In this document: piece after piece, positions 44,700 through 55,160 of the stretch
Layout of the letters: each line of letters starts with the position of its first letter
How positions within the stretch are numbered: the first letter of the stretch is position 1
Source: Perognathus longimembris pacificus
Taxonomy: Eukaryota > Chordata > Mammalia > Rodentia > Heteromyidae
Length of the DNA: 64,000 nt
Direction: 5' to 3'
NCBI RefSeq assembly: GCF_023159225.1
Contig: NC_063172.1
Span: 44,955,832-45,019,831, forward strand
Made by a program: the position numbers and the translations under genes
Notes under the pieces: model-generated
Database searches by the model: none
What the model was told of the DNA's origin: nothing
The model's input: only the letters and a program-made list of their open reading frames with translations

Positions 44700-47570
44700 T
44701 GTTTTCACAAAAGAAATGAAAAATACAGTGTTACCAACAAACTGGAGAAACAGAAACTCAATCATTTAAGGAAGCACCTTAATTTCCTTGAAAGAGAACA
44801 ACAAGCCAAACCCCAAGTCAATACATGGAAGAAAATAATTAAAATCAAATCAGAATTAAATCAATTAGAGACAAAAAAAAAACCATCGAAAGAATCAACA
44901 AAACAAAAAGTTGGTTCTTTGAAAAAATCAACAAGATAGACAGACCCCTAGCAAACCTGACCAAGAAATGAAGGCAGCACACTCAAATCAACAAGATAAG
45001 AGATGAAACAGGCAAAATCACCATAGAAAGAACCAAATTTCAGAACATAATAAGGGACTATTTTGCAAACCTTTATGCCAACAAATCAGACCCATATCCA
45101 ATATTGAAATAGAAACGGCAATAAGTGATGTCCCATCCAAGAAAAGCCCAGGTCCAGACAGATTCACAGCAGAATTCTACAAGACCTTCCAAACAGAACT
45201 CACACCAATATTTCTCAAACTCTTCAATGAAATAGAAAGAGAACATTCACTACCAGACACATTCTATGAAGCCAGTATAACCCTCATCCCAAAAACGGGC
45301 AGGGACTCATCACGGAAAGAGGACTATAGACTGATTTCCCTGATGAACATAGACGCAAAAATTCTCAACAAAATTCTGGCCAATCGACTTCAACAAGTCA
45401 TCAAAAAAACATACATCACGATCAAAGTGGATTCATCCCAGGGATGCAAAGTTGGTTCAAAATACACAAGTCAATTAATGTAATCCACCACATCAACCGG
45501 AGCAAGGTAAAGAACCACATGGTTATATCACTCGATACGGAGAAAGCGTTTGACAAAATCCAGCACCCATTTATGCTAAAAGCCCTGGAAAACTGGGATT
45601 CCAGGGAACATTCCTGAATATAATCAAGGCAGTTTATGACAAACCAACTCTAAATGGTGAAAAACTAAAGCCATTCCCTTTAAAATCAAGACAGGACAGG
45701 GATGTCCACTCTCTCCCCTTCTTTTCAACATAGTACTAAAATTCCTAGCCAGAGCAATTAGGCAAGAAGAAAATATAAAGGGGACCCAAATAGAAAAAGA
45801 TGAAGTTAAACTTTCTCTCTTTGCAGATGACATGATCCTATACCTAAAGAACCCCATAGACTCTACCCCCAAGCTACTAGAGCTGATCCAAAACTTTGGC
45901 AAAGTTGCAGGATATAAAATAAACCCTCAAAAATCAATGGCCTTTCTCTATGCTAATGACCCGAAGACTGAGGCTGAAATCAGGAAAGCAACTCCTTTTG
46001 CAAAAGCCTCAAAAAACATGAAATACCTAGGAATAACCTTAACCAAATAAGTGAAAGACCTCTATGATGAGAACGTTAAAAACATGAAAAATGAAATTAA
46101 GGCAGAACTAAGGAAATGGAAAAGCCTCCCATGCTCCTGGAGGATTAATCCTGGGAGGATTAATATAATCAAAATGGCAATATTGCCAAAGGCTATCTAC
46201 AAATTCAATGCAATACCCATTAATATCCCAACACCATTTTTTTTTTTTTTTGGTCAGTCCTGGGCCTTGGACTCAGGGCCTGAGCACTGTCCCTGGCTTC
46301 TTCCCGCTCAAGGCTAGCACTCTGCCACTTGAGCCACAGCGCCGCTTCTGGCCGTTTTCTGTATATGTGGTGCTGGGGAATCGAACCTAGGGCCTCGTGT
46401 ATCCGAGGCAGGCACTCTTGCCACTAGGCTATATCCCCAGCCCCCAACACCATTTTTTAATGAAATAGAGGAAGCAATCCTGAAATCCATATGGAACAAA
46501 CAATAAAAGACCTAGAATAGCAAAAACAATCCTAAGCAGAAAGAACGCTGCTGGAGGAATGACAATACCCAATTTCAAGCTGTATTATAAAGCTATAGTA
46601 ATAAAAACAGCTTGGTATTGGCACCGGAACAGGCCTAAAGACCAATGGAACAGAATTGAAGACCTAGAAATGAACCCACAGGACCACGCCTACTTAATCT
46701 TTGATAAAGGAGCTAAAACAATAGTATGGAAGAAAGATAGCCTCTTTAACAAATGGTGCTGGCAAAACTGGTTCAACACATGCAACAAACTAAAACTAGA
46801 TCCTTATATATCACCCTGCACCAAAATCAATTCCAAATGGATCAAAGACCTCGAAATCAAAACAGACACCCTGAAAACACTAAAGGAAGGAGTAGGAGAA
46901 ACACTTGGGCTCCTTGGCACAGGACGGAACTTCCTTAACAAAGACCCAGAAAGGCTACAAATCAAAGAAAGGTTAGACAAATGGGACTACATCAAACTGC
47001 AGAGCTTCTGGAAGGCAAAGGACATAGCTCGTAAGATAAACAGAAAGCCCACAGGTTGGGAGATCTTTACTGGCCATTCAACCAACAAAGGCCTCATATC
47101 TAAAATATATGCAGAACTAAAAAAATTACCTTCCTCCAAAACAAAACCGCAAAGAACCAATAACCCCTCACCAAGTGGGCTAGAGACTTAAAAAGAGACT
47201 TCTCTGATGAGGAAATGAGAATGGCCAAGACACATATGAAAAAGTGTCTACATCACTGGCCATAAAAGAAATGCAAATCAAAACAACATTGAGATTCCAT
47301 CTCACCCCAGAAAGAATATCCTATATCAAGAAAACTAACAATAACAAATGTTGGAGGGGATGTGGCCAAAAGGGAATCCTACTTCATTGTTGGTGGGAAT
47401 GTAAACTGGTTCAGCCACTCTGGCAAGTGGTATGGAGATTACTCAGAAGGCTAAACATCGAGCTACCCTATGACCCAGCAGCCCCACTGTTGGGTATCTA
47501 TCCAAAAGACCACAAACACAATCACACTAAAGCCACCAGCACAAGAATGTTCATCGCAGAATAATTTGTC
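44700..47570 (+). pseudogene. L1 ORF2 remnant, multiply broken
   Basis: Pieces in order: post-endonuclease linker (to about 44939), RT with [11 protein letters not shown] near 45830-45860, YLGITLTK then a TAA at 46048-46050, and [10 protein letters not shown] onward. The SINE interrupts after NAIPINIP. After it follow the thumb and C-terminal region (46559-47191) and the Cys-rich end (47244-47564, [19 protein letters not shown]). Several frameshifts separate these. Non-functional. Confidence 0.9.
46243..46442 (-). repeat. IDL-Geo SINE inserted in L1 ORF2, with 16-bp target duplication
   Basis: Complete, little-changed reverse dimer starting with oligo(T). The L1 sequence CCCAACACCATTTTTT occurs on both sides (46227-46242 and 46443-46458). 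ORF2 similarity resumes in step after the second copy. Confidence 0.93.
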
Positions 47571-47856
47571 ACAGCTAGAATCTGGAACCAACCCAGATGC
47601 CCCTCAGTAGAAGAATGGATCAGGAAAATGTGGTACATATAAACAATGGAATTTTATGCCTCTATCAGAAAGAATGACATTGCCCCATTTGTAAGGAAAT
47701 GGAAGGACTTGGAAAACGTGAAGTGAGCCAGACCCAAAGAAACATGGACTCTATGGTTTCCCTTATAGGGAATAATTAGTACAGGTTTAGGCAAGTCACA
47801 GCAGAGGATCACAGGAGCCCAATAGCTATACCCATATGAACATATAAGATAATGCT

Positions 47857-48048
47857 GGGGCTGGGGATATAGCCTAGTGGCAAGAGTGCCTGCCTCGGAT
47901 ACATGAGGCCCTAGGTTCAATTCCCCAGCACCACATATACAGAAAACGGCCAGAAGCGGCGCTGCGGCTCAAGTGGCAGAGTGCTAGCCTTGAGCGGGAA
48001 GAAGCCAGGGACAGTGCTCAGGCCCTGAGTCCAAGGCCCAGGACTGGC

Positions 48049-48078
<30 letters not shown>
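47857..48078 (+). repeat. young IDL-Geo SINE in the L1 3' region, with 11-bp target duplication
   Basis: Complete forward dimer with a long A tail (about 28). AAGATAATGCT flanks it at 47846-47856 and 48079-48089. IDL: GGGGATATAGCCTAGTGGCA ... AGGTTCAATTCCCC. Geo: GAAGCGGCGCTGCGGCTCAA ... GGACTGGCC. It retains CpGs (GCGGCGCTGCGG), a sign of youth. Confidence 0.95.
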
Positions 48079-48082
<4 letters not shown>

Positions 48083-48489
48083 TAATGCTAAGGGAAATGA
48101 ACTCCATATTATGGAAACGATTGTTATATCACAGTTGTAACTACTTTCAAGTGCCATATGTCACTGTAGCCTCTATTATTGATGATCCTCTTGTATCACC
48201 TTCCTGTATTTGTACCTACACTATCTCTGTATCTTATCTGAGTATATTGGAAACTGGGTATACTGGTATTAGAACTAGGAAATTGGAAGGGAATACCAAA
48301 ATCAAGAGACACAGGGTAAACAAAGACAAACAACTACAAAAGCAATACTTACAAAACTGGTATAAATGAACTGAACAACTCATGGGGGGGAGGGAAAGGA
48401 GGGAATGAGGGACGAGTTAACAAACAGTACAAGAAATGTATTCAATGCCTAATGTATGAACTGTAACCTCTCTGTAATTCAGTTTGATA

Positions 48490-48490
<1 letters not shown>

Positions 48491-48523
<33 letters not shown>
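48491..48523. repeat. (TA)n repeat at the L1 3' end
   Basis: About 16 TA units where an A-rich L1 tail would be expected. Confidence 0.95.
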
Positions 48524-48525
<2 letters not shown>

Positions 48526-48647
48526 CGGTGTTAAAGGCTTTCAAGACAAAAAATAACTGAAAGGTGATACATGTGTTAATTAGAGAGACTTATTATGTGT
48601 GTATATATTTTAAAGCATGGTATGCATGACACTTATGATATTTTAAT

Positions 48648-48868
48648 TTTTGATACCGGTACTGAGGTTTGAACTCAGAGCCTAAAAACTGCCTCTTAGC
48701 TTTTTCACTCTGCTATTTGAGCCACAGCTCCACTTCTGGCTTTTTGCTGGTTAATTGGAGATAAGAGTCTAATGAACTTTTTCTGCCTGGGCTGGCTCTG
48801 AACCTTGATCCTCAGATCTCAGTATCCTGAATAGCTAGGATTAGATGTGAAAGTCTCCAGTGCCTGGC
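48648..48868 (-). repeat. 7SL-Geo SINE
   Basis: Reverse copy: CTGAGGTTTGAACTCAGAGCC ... GTTAATTGGAGATAAGAGTC ... TGAATAGCTAGGATTAGATG. Confidence 0.87.
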
Positions 48869-49588
48869 CAATTTAATCTATCAAACACAAAAGTAAATTT
48901 TTAAAAAATAAGAAAAAGAAATTGGCTTGCTTCTGGCTGCTAGTAGGGAAGGAAAGAAAGACCATGAAAAGTGGTTGTTTACTTCCTGTCCTTTCAAGAA
49001 GTTGGATAAAATTGCACAAAAAGTTATTAAGTTGCATAGCTAAGACAGTAATTTTCCACCAAAAACATTAATTTAAAAATCATGTCAAAGTTCTAAGGCT
49101 TTTGCTTTTCTTCCTAAGTGGCAGTGTGTGACACATCTGACATTCAAATATCCAGATTGCAGTTTGGAGAATTTTAAAAAGATGACTCAGGCTTGGATTC
49201 CTAGGGACCAGAGCAAGCTAGAGGATTACTCAGCTCCCAGTGAAGGCCTCCACAGATGCCATTACCTTCTGAAGAGAAACCTACCTTCCCCCAACATAGA
49301 AGATTGCTCAACAGCTGAGAAAGGCCTAGTCCCCTCAGTTTAAATAATGGAGCTACCAAATTCTTTCTAATTTTGTACACAGACTCTGAGAAGCAAGCTA
49401 CCTCTTTGGTTCTTCTCCTGGGTTTTATGACAATGTGTTCATCTCAATTTTTTGGTATGCTCCCAACTTTAAATATTCTGTTCCAGTGTCCAATGATGGA
49501 CCCTGAACCAGACCTCCTGACTTCATAAACAAGTGTTCTCTCCTCCCCCCCTCTCTCTCCCCCCACCCCCTCATTCCCTCTCACTGGT
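48869..49588. other. unique-looking sequence with a CT/C-rich patch
   Basis: A CTCTCC/CCCC patch lies at about 49537-49572. A 71-codon frame at 49128-49343 is probably chance. Confidence 0.35.
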
Positions 49589-50137
49589 TGTACTTGAAAT
49601 GCTTGAGTTTGGATCCCCCAAGAGACCACCAAAGACCAAGACCAATGCAAGCAGCAAAGGGCGTTTATTTCGGGCTAGCTTGGTTCTCCGTGCACTCAGT
49701 AAACTAGTGACACTGAGAGGCCCTGAGCCTAGGGCTTCCAGCTGTTTTATACATTCTTTGGGGAAGGCAGGGACTTAGCATACCTCATAGCATCTTTTAA
49801 CAATCAACACACACGGGGGAAAATTATAAAATAATTCTAAAGCATGTTTGGCACATTTGGTGGTGGGAAGGAATCTGGAAAGGGTCATTGGTCAGATCAA
49901 GGGACCAACGCATTTAAAATTGATTGGTTAAGCCATAAGGATGTAGCAAGGGGGATACAGCTGCAGGGTTTTAGATACTGGAAACCACACCTGGGTGTGT
50001 GCGGGGGTCTTCTGGTAACTCTAAAACTTGTTTGTTTGAGAACTATCTGCCCCAAGGCTTTTTATGGTCTTTACTGGAAAGCGAAGGGTGGGGACTTGCA
50101 GTAGGGTCAGTCAGGTACAGAATGGGGTCTTAGTACA
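49589..50137 (-). repeat. solo LTR (class I-like)
   Basis: 549 bp. The plus strand begins TGTACT and ends AGTACA, giving TG/CA termini with 6-bp inverted repeats. On the minus strand there are CCAAT boxes (near 49888 and 49923), a TATAAAA box at about 49745-49751 and AATAAA at 49664-49669, an LTR-like promoter-to-poly(A) spacing. No 4-bp duplication is clear (TGGT left, ATGT right) and no internal viral sequence remains. Confidence 0.65.
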
Positions 50138-50167
50138 ATGTGGAGTTACTCTGGTCCTTCACTCTGG

Positions 50168-50362
50168 CTCTACAGTACTGAGGCTTGAACTCTGGGTCTT
50201 GTGCTCTCACTTTGGCTTTTTCACTCAAGGCTGGTGTTCTACCACTTGAGCCACAACTCCAATTCTGGCTTTTTGGTGATTAATTGGAGATCATAGTCTC
50301 AAATACTTTCCTTCTTTGGTTGGGTTTGAACCACAATCCTCAGATCTCACATCTGTAATTGC
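50168..50362 (-). repeat. 7SL-Geo SINE
   Basis: Reverse copy: CTGAGGCTTGAACTCTGGGTC ... GATTAATTGGAGATCATAG ... TCAGATCTCACATCTGTAAT. Confidence 0.85.
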
Positions 50363-51156
50363 AGCTTTGGAGAAAGCTCCAGAGCTTCTCTTCTCTATAT
50401 GTGATTCCCCAGCATGCTCCTGGGGCCGCCATTACACCAGCCCTCTGTGCAGAATCTTTTCAGAAGCCCCAGCAGCAACACCATAAAACCATCTTTCCAA
50501 ATGCTACGTTGGCTATGCTTTGGAGACAGAGTTGAAGACATGCTTGTTTGGGGAGCCACCTTGACAGCCCCATCCTCAATGAGTATCCCATGATCAAAAA
50601 ATGGAGAGAAATAGGGCACCCTACTATATAATTATTATCTATTACTACGAAGGTTTCTCTCCAACCTGAGCTTCATCCTTGGTGAGCGCAGCTGATAGGA
50701 GGAAGGCAGCATGTCCATGGAGCTGCGGGAAACACTGAGAAGCTCATCTCTAACTTCATGCAGAGGGACCCTCTGTGGCTTATTAGTGACAAAACACTGA
50801 GTAAATTCCCGGAGTCTGCTGTGTTCATTCATACAAAGGATAAGAGAGCAAGAAATATGTCCTCCTCGAGCCTGAAAGTAGCAGTGAGAACATCATCTGG
50901 CATTGCCAGGGCCATGCAGTGTTATCCATGACTACCACTGGAATTGGTAGTGCAGATGATTTCATAATGAGGAATACAACCAGAGTCAACACTAGCCATG
51001 TGGGAAGCAACATGGGCTAGAGAGAAGGGTTTCTCATAAATCTGTTGGAGATTATCTTACTACAGCCATCTCAACCTCTTCTCTTTTCTAGGCCACGGAC
51101 AACTGCGCTCCTGAGACAATCCCAGACCAATTAACCTGATCCACTGAAGAACAAGT
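50363..51156 (-). other. possible decayed processed pseudogene, identity unknown
   Basis: Two adjacent minus-strand frames (50635-50832 and 50825-51013) overlap by a few bases and look more protein-like than surrounding frames: the first is rich in charged residues and ends RMKLRLERNLRSNR. They could be one frame-shifted retrocopy. I do not recognise the protein; no poly(A) or target duplication is visible. It may be chance. Confidence 0.2.
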
Positions 51157-51388
51157 CAGCCAGTGCTGGTAGCTCACACCTGTAATCCTAGCTACTCAAG
51201 AGGCTGAGATCTGGGGATCATGGTTCAAAGACAGCCCAGGAAGAAATGTCTGTGAGACTCTTATCTCCATAAACTACTCAGAAAACGCCAGCAGTAGTAG
51301 AGCTCTAGCCTTGAGTGAAAGAAGGTCAGGAGTAGCACCCAGGCGCTGAGTTCAAGCCCCAGGTCACCCCTCCCCCCAAAAAAAAATC
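51157..51388 (+). repeat. 7SL-Geo SINE
   Basis: Forward copy: CAGCCAGTGCTGGTAGCTCA ... AATCCTAGCTACTCAAGAGG ... GAGTTCAAGCCCCAGG, then a C-rich and A-rich tail. Confidence 0.87.
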
Positions 51389-52639
51389 TCCAAAGAGAGA
51401 AGGCTTCACAATCTCCTCTCATACACTTTCCAAGCCTTGTTCTTAAATGCTCAAACATACATCATTTTTCCCATAGTTAAAATGTATCTTAAATCCAATA
51501 GCTCAACAAAATAAGTAGATCTGACAGCAGTGCTGTGTTCTCCATGCTCTCTGCTTACTTAGGTCACACATCATGGCTGTGGCCAGGCTTCAGGAACAGC
51601 ATTTTCCAGAGGGATTTTGGAAGGGAAGGGAAGCCTCTGGGGCTCAGGGAACTCAATAAGGTCTTGCAAGAGGACAGGGGTACTGAACCAGCCAGTGAGG
51701 TTGCGGCTGCTCTGAGAGGAGACAAGAGGGGCTTCACTCTTGTCTGCAGGAAATATGAGTGACAGTATGTTTTCTCAGGGCAGTACAACCAGAACCTGTC
51801 CTGGGCTTTGGAGAAGTGTTTATTTTCTGTTTTGGTCAGGGAGAAGAACAAGCCACTGGCCATCATTGCCAGAATACATCACCGAAGGGTCTTATTTGCC
51901 TTACTGTGTATTTTGGGTTCCAGTTCACAAGTTCTTCCTAGGCCTCTGCATTTTGCACTTTGCTTGGCTGATGTGCCAAGGGCTGGCCCTGGGTCCTAGG
52001 GAGCCACAATGCACCAAGCAGAGATAGGGTTACAGGCACAGGATTCGTGGGATCAGAGGACAACAGAGGCACCCCATCCAGTCCGAGTGGGTGGATTTCC
52101 TCAGAAGCCACCAGCTGGGTTGCATCTGGGGGGTGAGTAGGACTCTGCCAAGCGGAGTGGGGGGAAAGGGTGTTCCAGGTTTCAGCAGCAACACAGACGA
52201 AGGTGTAAAAGGGTGAAACCGAATAGTTTACAGTGAGACATCCACCCTCTTCCCCACCTCTTCATTCTTGCTCTGCTTGCTAATTATGGCCTTCCTAGGT
52301 CTTAGAGCAGAGGAATATCCAGGGATCCCTTACAAGTCTCAAAACTCAACTCCATTGCCATTCATTCTCATGAAACAGCAGCTACAATGAAAACTCACCC
52401 AAGACCAAGGAGAAGGATTTGAGGCACTCAGCTTACATGGGATGTATTTAAATGTGCTCTGTATCCTTGATGCAAAGAGGAAAGAAAGACAGTGCTGTTA
52501 AAAGTAACATAAATCCCATTTTTTGTAGGATAGAATATTCTCTTCTCTGCCCTGAGCAGGAGGAGACAGCTGCCCATAAAGAATAGAAATAGCACACCAA
52601 AGTTCAGGATGAGTTTTTATTTCAGCCAAGGGTTGTTAC
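51389..52639. other. unique-looking sequence, no gene recognised
   Basis: Overlapping frames on both strands at 51535-52027, none with a domain. Nothing else recognised. Confidence 0.35.
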
Positions 52640-53605
52640 ATGTAGTTGGGTTTTTTTTTTTTCTGCTTGCCAACACTTAACATTAAAAGAAACTTTAAAA
52701 AGTTAAGATTTTTCCTTTTATGCATTTTAAAATTGTTATTATAAAGGTGATGTAGAGAGGGATCGCAGTTATATAAGTTAGATAAAGTATACATTTCGTT
52801 ATGAACAATGTCACCTCTTCTTTTGCTGCCCATGGCTTTCCCTCCCATTCCACTCACAAGTTGTATAGTTCATTTTCAACATAGTGTCTATTGAGTATGA
52901 CTGTAGTACTGGTTCACCCTTTGTCTCTTCATTTCTGTGCACCCCCTTAGCCTTCTTTGTTTTCCCAAAGACAGGTAAATTAACAAACAAGACAAAAGGA
53001 AAAGAAAATACCAAAAAAGAAAGAAAAAACCTCTGTTTTTATTTCCTGGAATTCATTTTGATCTACAGTATTTAGATGCACATAGGTATTGCATTCTTGA
53101 GAGTATTCTTCTCTCCTCACTGTGTCTGGATACCTAGAGACCTGTATAATTTATCATGTCCTAGTGGCTTTTTTTTTGTTGTTGTTTTAACCATGCAGTA
53201 TGTTTACTTGTAGATTTGCAGGCACACTTTAGCTACCACAAATGAGAAAAAATATGCAACCTATGTTTCTCTGGATCTGGCTTTCTTCACTTAATTTTTT
53301 CAAGCCTTTCCATTTCCTTACAAATGGTACACTATAATTCTTCCTTATGGGTGAGTAGAATTCCATTGAGTATATATACTACAGTTTTATGATCCATTTG
53401 TCCACCGAGGGGCATCTGGGCTGATACCATATCTTGGCTATGGTCAATAAACTTCAATGAACATGGTTGTGCTGGTAGCTTTACTGTGGACTTGTTTGTG
53501 CTTTGTTGGATAAATGCTTAGGAGTAGAATTGCTGGTCCATAGGATAGCTCTATGTTTAGTCTTTTGATGAACCTTGATAGTGCTTTCCAGAGTGGTTTG
53601 ACTTC
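52640..53605 (-). repeat. old L1M 3' end (ORF2 C-terminus plus 3' UTR)
   Basis: Reverse orientation, starting with a T run (52650-52661) as the A tail. The ORF2 end is recognisable at 53250-53600: GAATTCCATTGAGTATATA, GGGCATCTGGGCTGATACCA and the frame with RLNIELSYGPAILLLSIYP. The segment at 52740-53060 has 3' UTR-like order. Strongly diverged. Confidence 0.7.
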
Positions 53606-54446
53606 TTTTTGTGTGTGTTCTGAAAAGGTCAATGCAGAGGGCAGAGAGCTAAAAATTCTGTCATCTTTCACATCTTCCATGCTTCACATGGCAGGAAAAG
53701 AGTCCTCTAAGGTATCAGGGTGGCACCTCCAAGCATCCTGGGTTCATTATCTGCTGCACATGGCAGCATCTTCACCCTTTGCTTCTCTTTCTCACTAGCT
53801 TCTTTTGGTTCTTAGAATTGCTGAGAGGGCAGGGCCTGTGGCTTGTCTCCAAAGATGGTACATATTGTACATCCCACCACTAGGTCTGCCTGCCCACATC
53901 ACCTGTGTGGTCCCACACAAATGCAAAGAGTACACACAATCCTCCTTCACAGAGCCAGATCAAAAGACACTTTGCAACATCCTGCTTGGTCTTCTGGAAG
54001 CTTTGACTTCTGAGCTGAGGTACCGGAATGTGCACACTCAATGCACAGGGGCAGATCATGTACTGGAACCCCAGCTGTCACATGAGGGCAAGAACATGAG
54101 ACACCCTAGTGAGAACCTCCACCCCAGATCTGCCAACCTATAGAACTGTGGTTCATTACCCAGCAAGACACAGCAGAAGAGGGCTGGGAAGGGAAGCAAA
54201 GGAAAATCTGAGGCAGGCAAGCCCTTTCTACCTACAGTACCGTGCTAGTGGATATGGAAATCTGCAGCCCACTGAGGCTTTGTGTTTTGTTCTAAGTGTA
54301 GGTGTTAATTATCATCAGGCCTCTGTCCCTAGTGATCTCCTGCAGATAATCAAGGCATCAAAGTAAGCATTTTCTGTGAATATCTATAGAATTTAAAAGG
54401 TCGGTTTCATATTCTTATATGTTCTCCTTAATTCTTTCTTTCCTTT
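53606..54446. other. unique-looking sequence, no gene recognised
   Basis: A 112-codon frame at 53805-54143 shows no domain. Confidence 0.35.
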
Positions 54447-55160
54447 TGTAATAACCAGGGTGGTGGGAAGTCCCACCCTGTGCTGGTGTTACTGCCATGT
54501 AGATTGGAGGGGGCATGGAATTAAGGAGTGGTCATAGGTGGTTGGACAGTGGTCCAGGCTGCTGGAATGTGTGGGGCATCAGGAGTGGGGGAATGGCAGC
54601 CTAGGAAGTCCCACCCCATGCTGCTATCACTGCCATGGTGGCATTTCCACTTGGGCCCAACTGCTGGAGGGGGGCAGGGTGCCAAAGGGCCAGAGGGTAT
54701 ATATATATATTTGGTGCCTGTGTGGAGGAAAAGGGGGAGAGAGGGAGAAGAGAGGAAAGCAGGCAATGCCTGCCAGAGTAGCTGAGGAGCTGAGTGGAGA
54801 TGAGAGGTGCAGTTTCTGACCCTGCTGTAAAGCCTGAGGCCTGTAGAGAAGACTGAAGCCTGAGGCCTGTGGAGAGGCCTGAGGCCTGTGGAGAGGCCTG
54901 AGGCCTGAGGAGAGATGAGGCCTGTAGGAAGGAGGAATAGAAAGAAGCTCACTCCTTCCGAGTTTTGGAGGTCAGAGCTGGTCTGGACTCTGGGTTCTGG
55001 GTAATTGGCCAAGGACAAGTTAGTCACAGGCCAGTATTGGAGATACGGAGGCTGTTCTGTTTCTGGGTTTGGGGTTGTAAATAAAGTTCCTTTGTAAATA
55101 AAACCCCTTTCCACCTTTAGCTGTGCCTTCATGGATTTTTCTCACTCTCAGGTTATTACA
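54447..55160 (+). repeat. solo LTR with perfect 10-bp terminal inverted repeats
   Basis: 714 bp. It starts TGTAATAACC and ends GGTTATTACA. A TATATATATATATTTGG box lies near 54700. GGCCTGAGGCCTGTGGAGA repeats occur at 54830-54925. Two AATAAA signals lie near 55080 and 55097 shortly before the end. U3-R-U5 order is therefore on the plus strand. The flanks are both pyrimidine-rich but give no clear duplication. Confidence 0.75.
54826..54930 (+). repeat. short tandem repeats in the LTR
   Basis: GCCTGAGGCCTGTGGAGAG and variants repeated about four times, downstream of the TATA box. Confidence 0.85.

Larger units (their letters stand above)
44690..48530 (+). mobile_element. 5'-truncated, older LINE-1 interrupted by two SINEs
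   Basis: Forward L1 running from mid-ORF2 through a 3' UTR with a G-rich patch (GGGGGGGAGGGAAAGGAGGG near 48384) to a TA repeat. Its 3' UTR differs from that of the L1 at 30.7-34.6 kb, so the two belong to different subfamilies. IDL-Geo SINEs with target duplications lie at 46243-46442 and 47857-48078. No duplication for the L1 itself was found. Confidence 0.9.
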
